A model generated the notes under the pieces. The model saw only the letters and a program-made list of their open reading frames with translations. It did not search any database and was not told where the DNA came from. Both the position numbers and the translations under genes were made by a program. Below, in pieces: positions 1-8,260 of a stretch of 64,000 nucleotides of DNA (its first letter is position 1; the number at the start of each line of letters is the position of its first letter). The stretch comes from Pseudorhodoplanes sp. (GTDB taxonomy: Bacteria > Pseudomonadota > Alphaproteobacteria > Rhizobiales > Xanthobacteraceae), in assembly GCA_022843165.1 (NCBI GenBank), contig JALHOD010000010.1, forward strand, positions 1-64,000, given 5' to 3'.

Positions 1-66
1 GAGCATGCGCGCCGGCTCGCCCGGATCGACGCCGCCAGGCCGATAAACAGCCACGAGACCGCACAT
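1..66 (-). CDS. Asparagine synthase-like amidotransferase, N-terminal fragment cut by window edge
   Basis: Only 22 codons are inside the window. They read MCGLVAVYRPGG and continue to the edge. An initiator Met followed by Cys-Gly-Leu/Ile is the hallmark of class II glutamine amidotransferases, where Cys2 becomes the N-terminal nucleophile after Met removal; asparagine synthase (AsnB) is the commonest such enzyme in glycan operons. The ATG shares one base with the TGA of the upstream glycosyltransferase, so it is the next gene of the same operon. A second full-length AsnB lies at 6356-8239. Length and synthetase domain cannot be seen from here. Confidence 0.7.
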   Translation of the reverse strand, partial: MCGLVAVYRPGGVDPGEPARML

Positions 67-1265
67 CAGCCGGCTGTGCTCACGATAAACTCGCCGTCGC
101 GCCAGCGTGCGCCGCGATATGTCCCACGCGTCAAGGCTTCCAGGCAGAGCTGGATCTGCTGAGCGCGCGCCTGAAGGGAGTGGTTGTTTGCGGTGACTTT
201 GCGCCCGGATATGGCGACATCGTGTCCTGCTCCTGTTCTCATGAGCTCTTGCAACAAGCCAGGCAGGTCATCCGGTTCGGCGGAAAGATAATGAACTCCG
301 CCCACGTAGCCGAGGTCCTGATAGCCCGTGCAAGGTCTGCACAAAAACAGGGCGCCTGCCGCCGGAATCTCGAAAAACTTTCGAACGGGCAGACCAAACC
401 CGCCGGGCGCCGTGTAAACGTAACGGGACGTCTTCAATGTCCGCTGGAAGCCCTGGTTATACAGGTGCAGTCCCATTGGATGCGCATAAACCGGCACTCC
501 AAGCCGATTCAGGATCCGGAACAGATGGAAATACCATTTGGATGCCATGCGCACGCCAGAACGGCGCAGTTTGACATTGGCCGCCTTTCGCAAGTGATAT
601 TCAACTCCCGGGACGGCAATCACAGACCGCCTCAAATGAATCGGCGTAAATGAGAACTCCGACGGCACAACATAGTGAAGCGCCGTAATGACCCGTTCGG
701 GATGAGCACGGAGGAAATCGAACCAGCAGTCGGATAGCCCGGCTTTCTTTCGCTGATAGTGTTTCTCTTGTACGACAAACTCAGGAAGCTCGGCCATAGG
801 CCGGACAAACTGCTCATTGGGCCCGATCAAGGTCAAATTCAAATCCTGCAGGCGCTGAACCTGCGCAGCGGTCGCCGCGTAATAGTCGAAGTTCAACGAA
901 CTGGCGACCCGATGTTCGATGTCGGCCTTGGGCAGCGCGGCAAACAGGTCCTTGAAAAATGCAACGATCTCCGCATCTGCATGTCCATGGGCTGTGAAGC
1001 GGCGCATGTGATGCAAGGTACTGCGAATGACATCGTCGTCGAGATTGCTGGCCAATATCGGCGAATTGGGGCCAATGAAGATGACTTCATACGGGCCCGT
1101 TTCCCGGATCCAATCCAACAGGCCTTTTGCCAAAACGTCAGGTGAACTGAACCCAGGACCGTAAAAGGACACGTTCGGGACAGCCGCTTCAATCAGTTGC
1201 GGGAAATAGGTTGCCGATGGATTTAGGTGGACAAGATCGATATCCACGTAAAGCGCGCGGATCAT
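66..1265 (-). CDS. Glycosyltransferase-like protein with CgeB-type C-terminus
   Basis: This 399-residue protein is probably a glycosyltransferase of the GT4-like CgeB type, acting in the cytoplasm on the surface glycan made by this operon. The support is its C-terminal third, with a KFFEIPAAGALFLCRP stretch followed by G-Y-x-D-L-G and a DLPGLLQEL helix. This is the usual nucleotide-sugar-binding arrangement (Glyco_trans_1_2-like), where a Glu contacts the donor. The N-terminal half is not recognisable. I prefer the ATG at 1265, which follows a GAGG box by about nine bases; a GTG at 1280 is also in frame and would overlap the upstream gene. Donor and acceptor are unknown. Confidence 0.65.
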   Translation of the reverse strand: MIRALYVDIDLVHLNPSATYFPQLIEAAVPNVSFYGPGFSSPDVLAKGLLDWIRETGPYEVIFIGPNSPILASNLDDDVIRSTLHHMRRFTAHGHADAEIVAFFKDLFAALPKADIEHRVASSLNFDYYAATAAQVQRLQDLNLTLIGPNEQFVRPMAELPEFVVQEKHYQRKKAGLSDCWFDFLRAHPERVITALHYVVPSEFSFTPIHLRRSVIAVPGVEYHLRKAANVKLRRSGVRMASKWYFHLFRILNRLGVPVYAHPMGLHLYNQGFQRTLKTSRYVYTAPGGFGLPVRKFFEIPAAGALFLCRPCTGYQDLGYVGGVHYLSAEPDDLPGLLQELMRTGAGHDVAISGRKVTANNHSLQARAQQIQLCLEALTRGTYRGARWRDGEFIVSTAG

Positions 1266-1269
1266 CGAC

Positions 1270-2358
1270 TTACACCTCACCCAATTTTCGCTTGCGCTCT
1301 TGAAGCCCCGGGCGCGCCAAATTCATATTTCCCTCCCTGAGGGTGCGCCCGTTCCTGATGGCGTCCGACCTCAAGCGGCGCCCCAACGTCCTCTCCATCT
1401 GTGTTCCCAACCAAAGCACCCGATCAATGTCATAGCCGTGCTCGATGCCCATCTCATCAATTTGCACAAGCAAGTCTTCGAGCGGCACGATTCCCGGACT
1501 TACGTGATAATACTTGCCCGTGCCTGGCACAGGGTGATCCTCGAAGAAGTTGGCCGGCTGCCCGCCAATTCCACCGAGAGAGCCCTCAAAATGACTAATA
1601 CCGGCTTGCAACGCAGCAAGAACCGATGCAGATCCGATCCGCTTTGTCTCATGAAAATGGGCTACATGGAGATCGGGATCGGGAAAAGCATCGAGCACTT
1701 CGGAGAAATAGCGAAATATCTCCGGTGTGGTGCCGCTGCCGTCATGATCGCTGTGCTCGATATCATGCGCCCCGATATCGAGCCAATGCTTCGTAAATTC
1801 CAGCGCATCCTTCATATCCGTTGGACCGCCGACAGGACTGCCCCATATCGTGCTCACCGTACCACACATGACCATCCCGGCATCGTTGCATTTCTTGATG
1901 CTTCGCTCCGCCTCTTTCCAATATTCCTTGATGGTCGTTCCCGAGTTCACATAATGATGCTCCTCCTCGGTCGAGATCATCATGAGAAGGCGGTCCGGTC
2001 CGATGCCTTTGTCGCAAAGGCGGACAGCCTGATCTACGGCTGATTCGCGAATGGTCACCGCCGTAAAGCAAAGCTCCTCGTAATTCACGCCTTTGCGCTG
2101 ACAACGATCCTTGAAGAAGTCACTGCGGACGTAACGCAGCATCTCCTCGGCATCGTCGAACTGCGGCATGACAAATGGATTGCCGAGATTGGTTACTTCG
2201 ATGTGCTTGCAACCGGCAAAGACCAATTCCGAAAGATAGTATTGCTTTGCCTCTGTCGAGACTCGCTTCTCTTCATTCTGGAACCCATCGCGTATCGTCA
2301 CATCGCCAATCGTGACCTTTTGCGGCATACGGGGAAAGATCGTTCTGTAGTCGTACAT
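1270..2358 (-). CDS. HMG-CoA lyase-like (DRE-TIM metallolyase superfamily) protein in glycan operon
   Basis: This 362-residue TIM-barrel protein belongs to the HMG-CoA lyase/isopropylmalate synthase superfamily. Near the N-terminus TIRDGFQNE matches the Arg-Asp-Gly-x-Gln-Asn-Glu catalytic signature, and HVAHFHET supplies the two metal-ligand histidines on a late strand. The lyase active-site cysteine, normally in a GGCPYA loop, is absent: the equivalent loop reads GGIGGQPANFF. It is therefore probably a C-C bond-forming or -cleaving enzyme with another substrate, perhaps making an acyl substituent for the glycan; that role is inference. I chose the ATG at 2358, preceded by a TAGGGA box, over an upstream ATG because homology begins there. 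It lies 16 bases after the LpxD-like gene. Confidence 0.75.
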   Translation of the reverse strand: MYDYRTIFPRMPQKVTIGDVTIRDGFQNEEKRVSTEAKQYYLSELVFAGCKHIEVTNLGNPFVMPQFDDAEEMLRYVRSDFFKDRCQRKGVNYEELCFTAVTIRESAVDQAVRLCDKGIGPDRLLMMISTEEEHHYVNSGTTIKEYWKEAERSIKKCNDAGMVMCGTVSTIWGSPVGGPTDMKDALEFTKHWLDIGAHDIEHSDHDGSGTTPEIFRYFSEVLDAFPDPDLHVAHFHETKRIGSASVLAALQAGISHFEGSLGGIGGQPANFFEDHPVPGTGKYYHVSPGIVPLEDLLVQIDEMGIEHGYDIDRVLWLGTQMERTLGRRLRSDAIRNGRTLREGNMNLARPGLQERKRKLGEV

Positions 2359-2374
2359 TGTTAATTCCCTACAA

Positions 2375-3142
2375 TCAGCTGTCGCCGTGCGGGCGCAAGA
2401 AGCGACACGGATTCCCGGTATAAACACCTGGTGCGGTAATATCCCGGGTGACGACAGCACCCATGCCGACGAACACGTCATCGCAAATGCTTACATAGTC
2501 GCGCACCAGGGCTCCAATCCCGATCCAGCACCGATCTCCGATTCGAACAGAACCCGAGATTCCTGCCTGGATCGTTATCGTGCAGTTTCGGCCGATGATC
2601 GAATTGGCGCCAACGACGCACAAGGAACTGACCACCGAACCTTTGCCAATAACGGTTTCATCGATTCTCCCGCGCTGAACGACCGCATTGGCGCCAATGT
2701 AGACGTCGTCTTCCAGCACGACGCGTCCGTAGTGGCGAAACAGCACGCGCTCATCTTTGTATTTCGCGACACTGGCTCCTTCGGCGCCGATCACTGCGCC
2801 TGCGTCAATAATCGCCGACGAACTGATACGATCATGCTTTCTCGGGTCATCGCCTTTCCGGGCATGGTTGTTGAACAGCGTAAAGAGCAAGTCCACATGA
2901 TCGGTCAAGTAATACGATACGCCGCTGATCGTGGGGAGTACCAGGTTCGACGGGGCAATCACCGTGACGTTTTTCACACCCCGACCGGCCATAGCATGAA
3001 GCTGGTCGATGTATTTCTCGCTTCGGATGAACGTGACGCAATCGTTCCTGGGTGCCTGCAACGAGCAAACCGAGTAGTGACTCGGCACCTCTTTCCGAAA
3101 AGCCGCGAGCATTGCTTCCATTTCAGCCTTGGCGCTCGACAT
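2375..3142 (-). CDS. LpxD-like left-handed beta-helix acyltransferase
   Basis: This 255-residue protein is a hexapeptide-repeat acyltransferase. The first 100 residues form an alpha/beta domain like the uridine-binding domain of LpxD (KNVTVIAPSNLVLPTI, then YYLTDHVDLLFTLFNNH). From about residue 105 come isoleucine-patch hexapeptides (AIIDAGAVIGAEG, VYIGANAVVQRG, CWIGIGALVRD, VFVGMGAVV), ending in the usual VYTGNPCRFLRP. It most likely N- or O-acylates a nucleotide sugar. In this operon it may use the acyl group made by the neighbouring HMG-CoA-lyase-like protein, which is inference. The ATG at 3142 has an AAGGAG box five bases upstream; a GTG one codon earlier is possible. Confidence 0.75.
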   Translation of the reverse strand: MSSAKAEMEAMLAAFRKEVPSHYSVCSLQAPRNDCVTFIRSEKYIDQLHAMAGRGVKNVTVIAPSNLVLPTISGVSYYLTDHVDLLFTLFNNHARKGDDPRKHDRISSSAIIDAGAVIGAEGASVAKYKDERVLFRHYGRVVLEDDVYIGANAVVQRGRIDETVIGKGSVVSSLCVVGANSIIGRNCTITIQAGISGSVRIGDRCWIGIGALVRDYVSICDDVFVGMGAVVTRDITAPGVYTGNPCRFLRPHGDS

Positions 3143-3205
3143 CACATCTCCTTGCGCTCGATATCCGGGCCAATATTCCCGGACATTTCCACGCCGGTCG
3201 CCGGC

Positions 3206-3967
3206 TCACTCATCGACAAGCGCATCCGGCCGATGCTGCTGGAGAAACGATCTGTAATCGGCGGCCACCCGCCGGGCACGGCCGTCGATGCAGCGCTGCA
3301 CGCGCTGCGATCTCGGCATTGGTTCAGGTGTCCACCATTCAGCGTGCGTCAGCGCATAAAGGCGGCGTGTCGCAGGATCACCAATGACGTTCTGCAGTGA
3401 GCGGTAGCGCCAGGTTCCGTTAGAATCGGAGCAATAATGAAATTTCTCACGCAACGCTGCCGCGCTCGCATTGATCAGCCCGGCGTGGCTTGCGCCTTCG
3501 ATCGCAACATCCGCGGACACGGTGGGATTGTGCAGGGAAAAACTGCGAACGGGGACGCCGAGCCAGCGCGCAAGTGTCGCCGCTTCAAACGACATTTGGT
3601 CTTCATGCCGCGACAGGTCTCCTTCGATCAGACTGGCGTCGTAATGCAGGCCGATATCGTGCCCCAACGCGGCAATTTCCCGGAGCATGTCACGCGTGGC
3701 GGTCTCGAACGGGTTGTAAAAAGGAGAGCCGATCAGAACAAAATACGCGGCCGGCACCCCGAAATCGGATTCGATCTTCGCCAGGGCGAGCGCGCGGTTC
3801 GGCGAGAAATCGATATCGTGCCGCCACAATGCGATGGCGTCTTCGTCGAGATTGTCGGTCAGCCTGCGGAAGCGAAAGCGATCCCGCGCAGCCTTGACTA
3901 GAGCGCGGTAACGCGCCTCGGTGAAGTCGGGAATGAGCACGAGATTGTCGGGACGCACAGCCTTCAT
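3206..3967 (-). CDS. Polysaccharide deacetylase-like protein (NodB-homology fold)
   Basis: This 253-residue protein resembles cytoplasmic polysaccharide deacetylase-like proteins found in O-antigen clusters. LWRHDIDFSPNRAL near residue 47 carries the metal-binding Asp pair, and ALGHDIGLHYD carries the His-x4-His pair of carbohydrate esterase family 4. SFSLHNP provides a further conserved histidine. No signal peptide is visible, so it may act on a nucleotide-linked or lipid-linked precursor rather than exported polymer. The ATG at 3967 overlaps the TGA of the ABC transporter gene (ATGA), indicating translational coupling; the longer upstream reading frame only shadows the transporter. Its exact substrate cannot be deduced. 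Confidence 0.75.
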   Translation of the reverse strand: MKAVRPDNLVLIPDFTEARYRALVKAARDRFRFRRLTDNLDEDAIALWRHDIDFSPNRALALAKIESDFGVPAAYFVLIGSPFYNPFETATRDMLREIAALGHDIGLHYDASLIEGDLSRHEDQMSFEAATLARWLGVPVRSFSLHNPTVSADVAIEGASHAGLINASAAALREKFHYCSDSNGTWRYRSLQNVIGDPATRRLYALTHAEWWTPEPMPRSQRVQRCIDGRARRVAADYRSFLQQHRPDALVDE

Positions 3968-5778
3968 GCCACCAGGTGCTGAATTTCCGCCAGCGAATGA
4001 AAGCGGTCGCGGCGAGCGATCAGTTCGCTCCAGTTGCCCTGCTCCACCACACGGCCCTGCTCCAACACGAAGATGCAATCCGCGTTTTTGACCGTGGTCA
4101 GGCGATGCGCGACAATCAAAATGCCAATGCTGTGCCGCAACTCTTCCAGAGTCACCAGGACTTCGCGCTCGGATTCAGAGTCAAGCGCGCTTGTCGGCTC
4201 GTCCATCAGCAGGAGGGCGGGTTCTGACAGGAGCGCGCGGGCAATGCCCAGACGCTGCCTTTGACCGCCCGACAAGGCGACACCCCGATCGCCAATCTGA
4301 GTGTCATAGCCCTCCGGCAGTGCCATGATGAACTCATGAGCATGCGCACGACGCGCGGCCTGGATGACATCTTCCATCGACGCGTCCGGGCATGCCAATG
4401 CCAGGTTCTCGCGCACGCTGGCATGAAAGAACATGTCTTCCTGGGGCACATAGCCTATGGACTTCCGCCACGATGCCAGCGAGGCATCCGCAATGTCGTG
4501 ATCGCCGAGACAAATCGTGCCTGCATCCGGACGCACAAGCCCGAGAATGGCATGCACCAGTGTCGATTTTCCGGCGCCTGAGCCGCCGACAATACCCACC
4601 ATGCCCGGCAGCTTGAACGACAGTGTGAGCGAATTCAGCACCGGTGCTCCTTCGGCATAGCCAACGCTGAGAGTTTCGACCTGAAGGGTCGTCGGCAATC
4701 GAACCTGGAATGATTTCCCCTGCCCCGCCGGGCGCTCACGTTCCGCGGTTGCGTCATCCAGCATCTGACGCATTGTCACGATTGCCGGAACATACGTATT
4801 CAGATTGTGGAGAAGCGTCTGCAGCGTGGTGAAACGAGGGAACAGACGGACGAAAAGGGCCAGAACCACCAGCATACTGGCCGGCGCAACGCCGACCCAC
4901 TGAATGCCAAAAGCCAGGAACGCCGCCACCGCGACAATTCCCATGAACTCAAAGACGCCGCGGACGAGGGTCGGAAGAAACATCCCGAGGCAGTTCACGC
5001 GTTCGATATCGCGAACCACCCGATCAACCTGTGCGGCCGTCCTCTCTTCGCTCACCGTCGCCTTGATGATCTTGGCGCTGGAGAGACCTTCACTCACTCT
5101 GACCTGCAGTTCGGCATTCAATGGACCGGACGCTACGCCGATGGCATGACTGATCCGATAGAGCCGTATGATCGACAGGAACATCGCGGCGGCCAGACCG
5201 ATCAGCAGCAACGTCATTTGCCACGACACCAGCACAGCAAATGCGAGATATATCGTGGCGACAATCGCGGCACTCAGAAGCTGGGCGAGAGTTATGAACG
5301 CACCCGTCAGACGGCTGCATTCGACGGTGATGGCGTTGGTCAGTTCGCCGCTCTTGCGCCGCGTCAAGAAGAGCCAATTCGCCGACATGAAGGCTTCAAA
5401 GAGCCGCATCTGCCAAGCCGCCGTGTAACGGCGGACCAGTCTTGCAACCCACCAGCTTTGCCCCGTGAATAGCAACGCCTGCAAGATGGCGACCAGAACA
5501 ATGAGGCCAAGCAACAACCTCGGCCCTGGATTGGCTCCCACCAATAATTCCAAAAGAGATTCGATCGGCGCGGCAGCGCCGGATTGCCCCGCACCCGAAA
5601 TACCGACATGTGTCAGCAGAGGCAGCAACAGGGCGATGGTCAACCCTTCCATGATACCCACGATCGACATCAACAGCACCAACGCGGGTAGCCGCCATCC
5701 GATCGAGCGTGCAATATCGCTCAGCAGAATCCCATATGCTTGGGTCTGGCGTTCGGTTCGGCGCGTGGACATCATCAT
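3964..5778 (-). CDS. ABC exporter, fused permease and ATPase, likely lipid-linked glycan flippase
   Basis: This 604-residue half-transporter has about six N-terminal membrane segments (residues 25-330) and a C-terminal ATPase. Walker A is GGSGAGKST, the signature is LSGGQRQRLGIARALL, Walker B is LLLMDEPTSALDSESE and the switch histidine is in IVAHRL. It is of MsbA/PglK architecture. Because this operon has a WecA-like partner gene and no Wzx-like protein in view, a role in flipping the lipid-linked oligosaccharide across the inner membrane is plausible but inferred. Three consecutive ATG codons begin the gene, and the first overlaps the TGA of the acyltransferase gene upstream. The 3' end overlaps the deacetylase start. 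Confidence 0.85.
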   Translation of the reverse strand: MMMSTRRTERQTQAYGILLSDIARSIGWRLPALVLLMSIVGIMEGLTIALLLPLLTHVGISGAGQSGAAAPIESLLELLVGANPGPRLLLGLIVLVAILQALLFTGQSWWVARLVRRYTAAWQMRLFEAFMSANWLFLTRRKSGELTNAITVECSRLTGAFITLAQLLSAAIVATIYLAFAVLVSWQMTLLLIGLAAAMFLSIIRLYRISHAIGVASGPLNAELQVRVSEGLSSAKIIKATVSEERTAAQVDRVVRDIERVNCLGMFLPTLVRGVFEFMGIVAVAAFLAFGIQWVGVAPASMLVVLALFVRLFPRFTTLQTLLHNLNTYVPAIVTMRQMLDDATAERERPAGQGKSFQVRLPTTLQVETLSVGYAEGAPVLNSLTLSFKLPGMVGIVGGSGAGKSTLVHAILGLVRPDAGTICLGDHDIADASLASWRKSIGYVPQEDMFFHASVRENLALACPDASMEDVIQAARRAHAHEFIMALPEGYDTQIGDRGVALSGGQRQRLGIARALLSEPALLLMDEPTSALDSESEREVLVTLEELRHSIGILIVAHRLTTVKNADCIFVLEQGRVVEQGNWSELIARRDRFHSLAEIQHLVA

Positions 5779-6359
5779 TTCTTCGAGTCGAACACGAGCT
5801 CAACCGTCTCGCCCTCGCCGATCACATGGCCGATCAGAACGGCCGGCACGCCGCCGACAATCGTGCGGGCTGGCACGTCGCGATTGACGAAACTGTTTGC
5901 CGCAACAACGGCCATGTCACCAATCGTCACGCCCAGCGAGATAACGCATTGGCTGCCGATATAGACCTTGTCGCCGATCGAGACCGGGCCGGTGCGGCGC
6001 GCGGCTTTTCCGCCCGACAGCGCCCACGCCACGGTGTCGTGCGTGTAGACATGAACGCCGGCCGACACCGAGCAGGTCGAGCCGATCCTGAGGCCGCCAC
6101 CAGACCCATCCAGCATCACCCAGGGACCGATCCAGGTGCCGCGTCCGACCTTCACGTCGCCGAATACGCATACCGAGTCATAGATCGACACGTCCTCGCC
6201 GAATCCCAGCCGGCGCGCCCTCTCCCAGCGGTCGAACAGGCCGTCGGCGAACGGCAGGCTACGATCATATCGTTGCATCAGCTCGCTCTCGCGGCCAAGA
6301 TGCAGCTTCAGCAATTGCGCCGGGAAGTCCTCAGGCATTTCGCTGCCATCGTCACTCAT
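5775..6359 (-). CDS. Hexapeptide-repeat O-acyltransferase (WbbJ/maltose acetyltransferase type)
   Basis: This 194-residue protein has an N-terminal helix followed by left-handed beta-helix repeats (VCVFGDVKVGRGTWIGP, VSIGDKVYIGSQCVISLGVTIG) and the typical acetyltransferase ending VVAANSFVNRDVPARTIVGGVPA. A HVYTHD motif near residue 105 supplies the likely catalytic histidine. It should transfer acetyl or a related acyl group from acyl-CoA to a sugar. It is one of three hexapeptide acyltransferases in this glycan locus, so the polymer is probably heavily acylated. Its ATG overlaps the TGA of the asparagine synthase gene, and its TGA overlaps the ABC transporter ATG. Confidence 0.85.
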   Translation of the reverse strand: MSDDGSEMPEDFPAQLLKLHLGRESELMQRYDRSLPFADGLFDRWERARRLGFGEDVSIYDSVCVFGDVKVGRGTWIGPWVMLDGSGGGLRIGSTCSVSAGVHVYTHDTVAWALSGGKAARRTGPVSIGDKVYIGSQCVISLGVTIGDMAVVAANSFVNRDVPARTIVGGVPAVLIGHVIGEGETVELVFDSKK

Positions 6360-8239
6360 GACGGCATGAATCCCTTCATGAATTCCTCGAGATTGAGCAG
6401 CGACCAGATCAGGAGTCGGCGGTTCTTGCGCCCTTCCAGATGCTCGTCGACCAGTCCCTGGATCGCAGTGCGATCGAACACGTCGTAGATTCGGGGCTTG
6501 CCCTCGTAGAGAGTCTTGCGCACGAAATCGATGCTCTCGCCACGGAACCAGGAAGCATCCGGTGCGGAAAAGCCCTGCTTCTTGCGGTCGGAAATTTCCT
6601 GCGGCACGTAACGCGACATCACATTGCGGATGATCAGCTTGCCGTCGCCGGTGCGCTTGAAATATTCGTCGGCCTTCGGGCCGATCACCTCGTTCTCGTT
6701 GACCTGATCATCGATCGGGCCGAGACGGCCCAGCTTGAGATTGACCGGCACTTTCATGGCGAAATCGACAAGATCGTTGTCGAGGAAGGGAACGCGCGCT
6801 TCCAGGCCATGCGCCATCGCCAGCTTGTCTTCCACGACCAGAAGGCCATGCAGAAAGGTCTTGGCTTCGAAATAGAGAGAGTGGTTGATGTAATCGGCCT
6901 GGTCGGTCAAATCGCTGTCCAGTCCGGAGAATACGTCGCTGAAGATGTCGCGGGTCCAGACATGGCTGACGTCGTTCCAGATCGGGGCGAACACCTTCTT
7001 GATCGCCTTGTTCGGGATCAGCCGGTGCCAATGCACATAATAGGAATCGATGTAATGCTCGAAGGTGCTGGCTTCGTTCGAGCGGTAGTAACGCCACGGA
7101 TAGCCGCCGAACAATTCATCACCGCCCGTGCCGGCCAGCACCACTTTGTCGAACCGCGACACCAGCTGCGCCGCGTAGTAATTCGGATAGCTCTGCCCGA
7201 CCCGCGGCTCCTCGAGGTGATGGCACATGCGCGGCAGACAGCGCACCATGTCACCGGCCTTCAGCACCATCTCGTAATGCTCGGTGCCGAACAGATACGA
7301 CATGTGTTCGGCCGCCTCCCGTTCGTCGTAGCTAAGTTCAAGGCCCGAGGCCGAGCGCATGTCAAAACCGACCGTGAAAGACCGCATATGCGGCAGCTGC
7401 CGCGCCGCGATCGCCGTAATCGATCCGGAATCGATGCCGCCGGAGAGATAGCTCGCCACCGGCACATCGCTGACGAGTTGCCGTGACACCGCCTGCCGAA
7501 ACAGCCGGTCCAGTTCCTCCACATATTCGTCCTGCGACAGCGGATTGCTGGGCTCGCGGAAATCGAAATCCCAGTATCGCTGCGGATCACGCCGGATATC
7601 CGGACAGGTGACCTCAAGCGTCGAGCCCGCCGGCAGCATCCTGATGTTCTTGAACAACGTGCGGTCGGTGAAGAAATTCTGGAACGTCATGTATTCCAAC
7701 AGCGCTTCCCGATCCATCTCGGATGCGAGCGCGCCGTGCTCGAGGATGGCCTTTGCCTCCGAGCCGAAAATGAAGACGTTCCCAACCCGTGCATAGTAAA
7801 GGGGCTTCACGCCATAGCGGTCGCGCGCCAGAAACAGTCGGCGGGTGTGCCGGTCCCAGATCGCGAGCGCGAACATGCCATTGAATTTCTCGACAGCCGC
7901 GGCACCCCACTCGGCAAAAGCTTCCAGCACGACTTCCGTGTCGCTGGCGGACCGGAACTTGTGGCCCTTGATTTCAAGCTCGGCCTTGATTTCCCTGAAA
8001 TTGTAGAGCTCGCCATTATAGACAATGGCGTAGCGCCCCTCGCCGCTCAGCATCGGCTGCGCAGCCGCAGCCGTGAGATCGATGATGGCCAGACGGCGAT
8101 GGCCGAAACCAAGCGGGCCATCCATCCACACGCCTTCGCCATCAGGTCCGCGATGCGCGATCGCGCGCGCCATGCGCTGCACGATCACAGGCGCGGCGGG
8201 CGAGCCGTCAGTATTCAGATATCCGGTGATGCCGCACAT
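6356..8239 (-). CDS. asnB: Asparagine synthase (glutamine-hydrolysing)
   Basis: This 627-residue protein is a complete AsnB-family amidotransferase. Residues 1-210 form the class II glutaminase domain, starting MCGITGYL with Cys2 as nucleophile and containing the IAHRGPDGEG motif and YNGELYNF. The synthetase domain follows, with the pyrophosphate loop YLSGGIDSG near residue 268 and VLAGTGGDELFGGYPW downstream. In polysaccharide operons such enzymes often amidate uronic acids rather than make free asparagine. Here the neighbours WlbA, WlbC and WlbB supply a diamino-uronic acid, which makes uronamide formation a reasonable inference. It lies 21 bases after wlbC. Confidence 0.92.
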   Translation of the reverse strand: MCGITGYLNTDGSPAAPVIVQRMARAIAHRGPDGEGVWMDGPLGFGHRRLAIIDLTAAAAQPMLSGEGRYAIVYNGELYNFREIKAELEIKGHKFRSASDTEVVLEAFAEWGAAAVEKFNGMFALAIWDRHTRRLFLARDRYGVKPLYYARVGNVFIFGSEAKAILEHGALASEMDREALLEYMTFQNFFTDRTLFKNIRMLPAGSTLEVTCPDIRRDPQRYWDFDFREPSNPLSQDEYVEELDRLFRQAVSRQLVSDVPVASYLSGGIDSGSITAIAARQLPHMRSFTVGFDMRSASGLELSYDEREAAEHMSYLFGTEHYEMVLKAGDMVRCLPRMCHHLEEPRVGQSYPNYYAAQLVSRFDKVVLAGTGGDELFGGYPWRYYRSNEASTFEHYIDSYYVHWHRLIPNKAIKKVFAPIWNDVSHVWTRDIFSDVFSGLDSDLTDQADYINHSLYFEAKTFLHGLLVVEDKLAMAHGLEARVPFLDNDLVDFAMKVPVNLKLGRLGPIDDQVNENEVIGPKADEYFKRTGDGKLIIRNVMSRYVPQEISDRKKQGFSAPDASWFRGESIDFVRKTLYEGKPRIYDVFDRTAIQGLVDEHLEGRKNRRLLIWSLLNLEEFMKGFMPS

Positions 8240-8260
8240 CGATCTGTCGAGAGTTAGGTT

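Noticed and set aside
3401-3408. GCGGTAGC (ops core) on the plus strand, also near 28166 (minus) and 33634 (plus)
   Set aside because: These copies lie within coding sequences. Those at 3401 and 33634 are antisense to their gene; the one near 28166 is in the sense direction but near the 3' end of a gene with no RfaH-type operon following. They are treated as chance matches.
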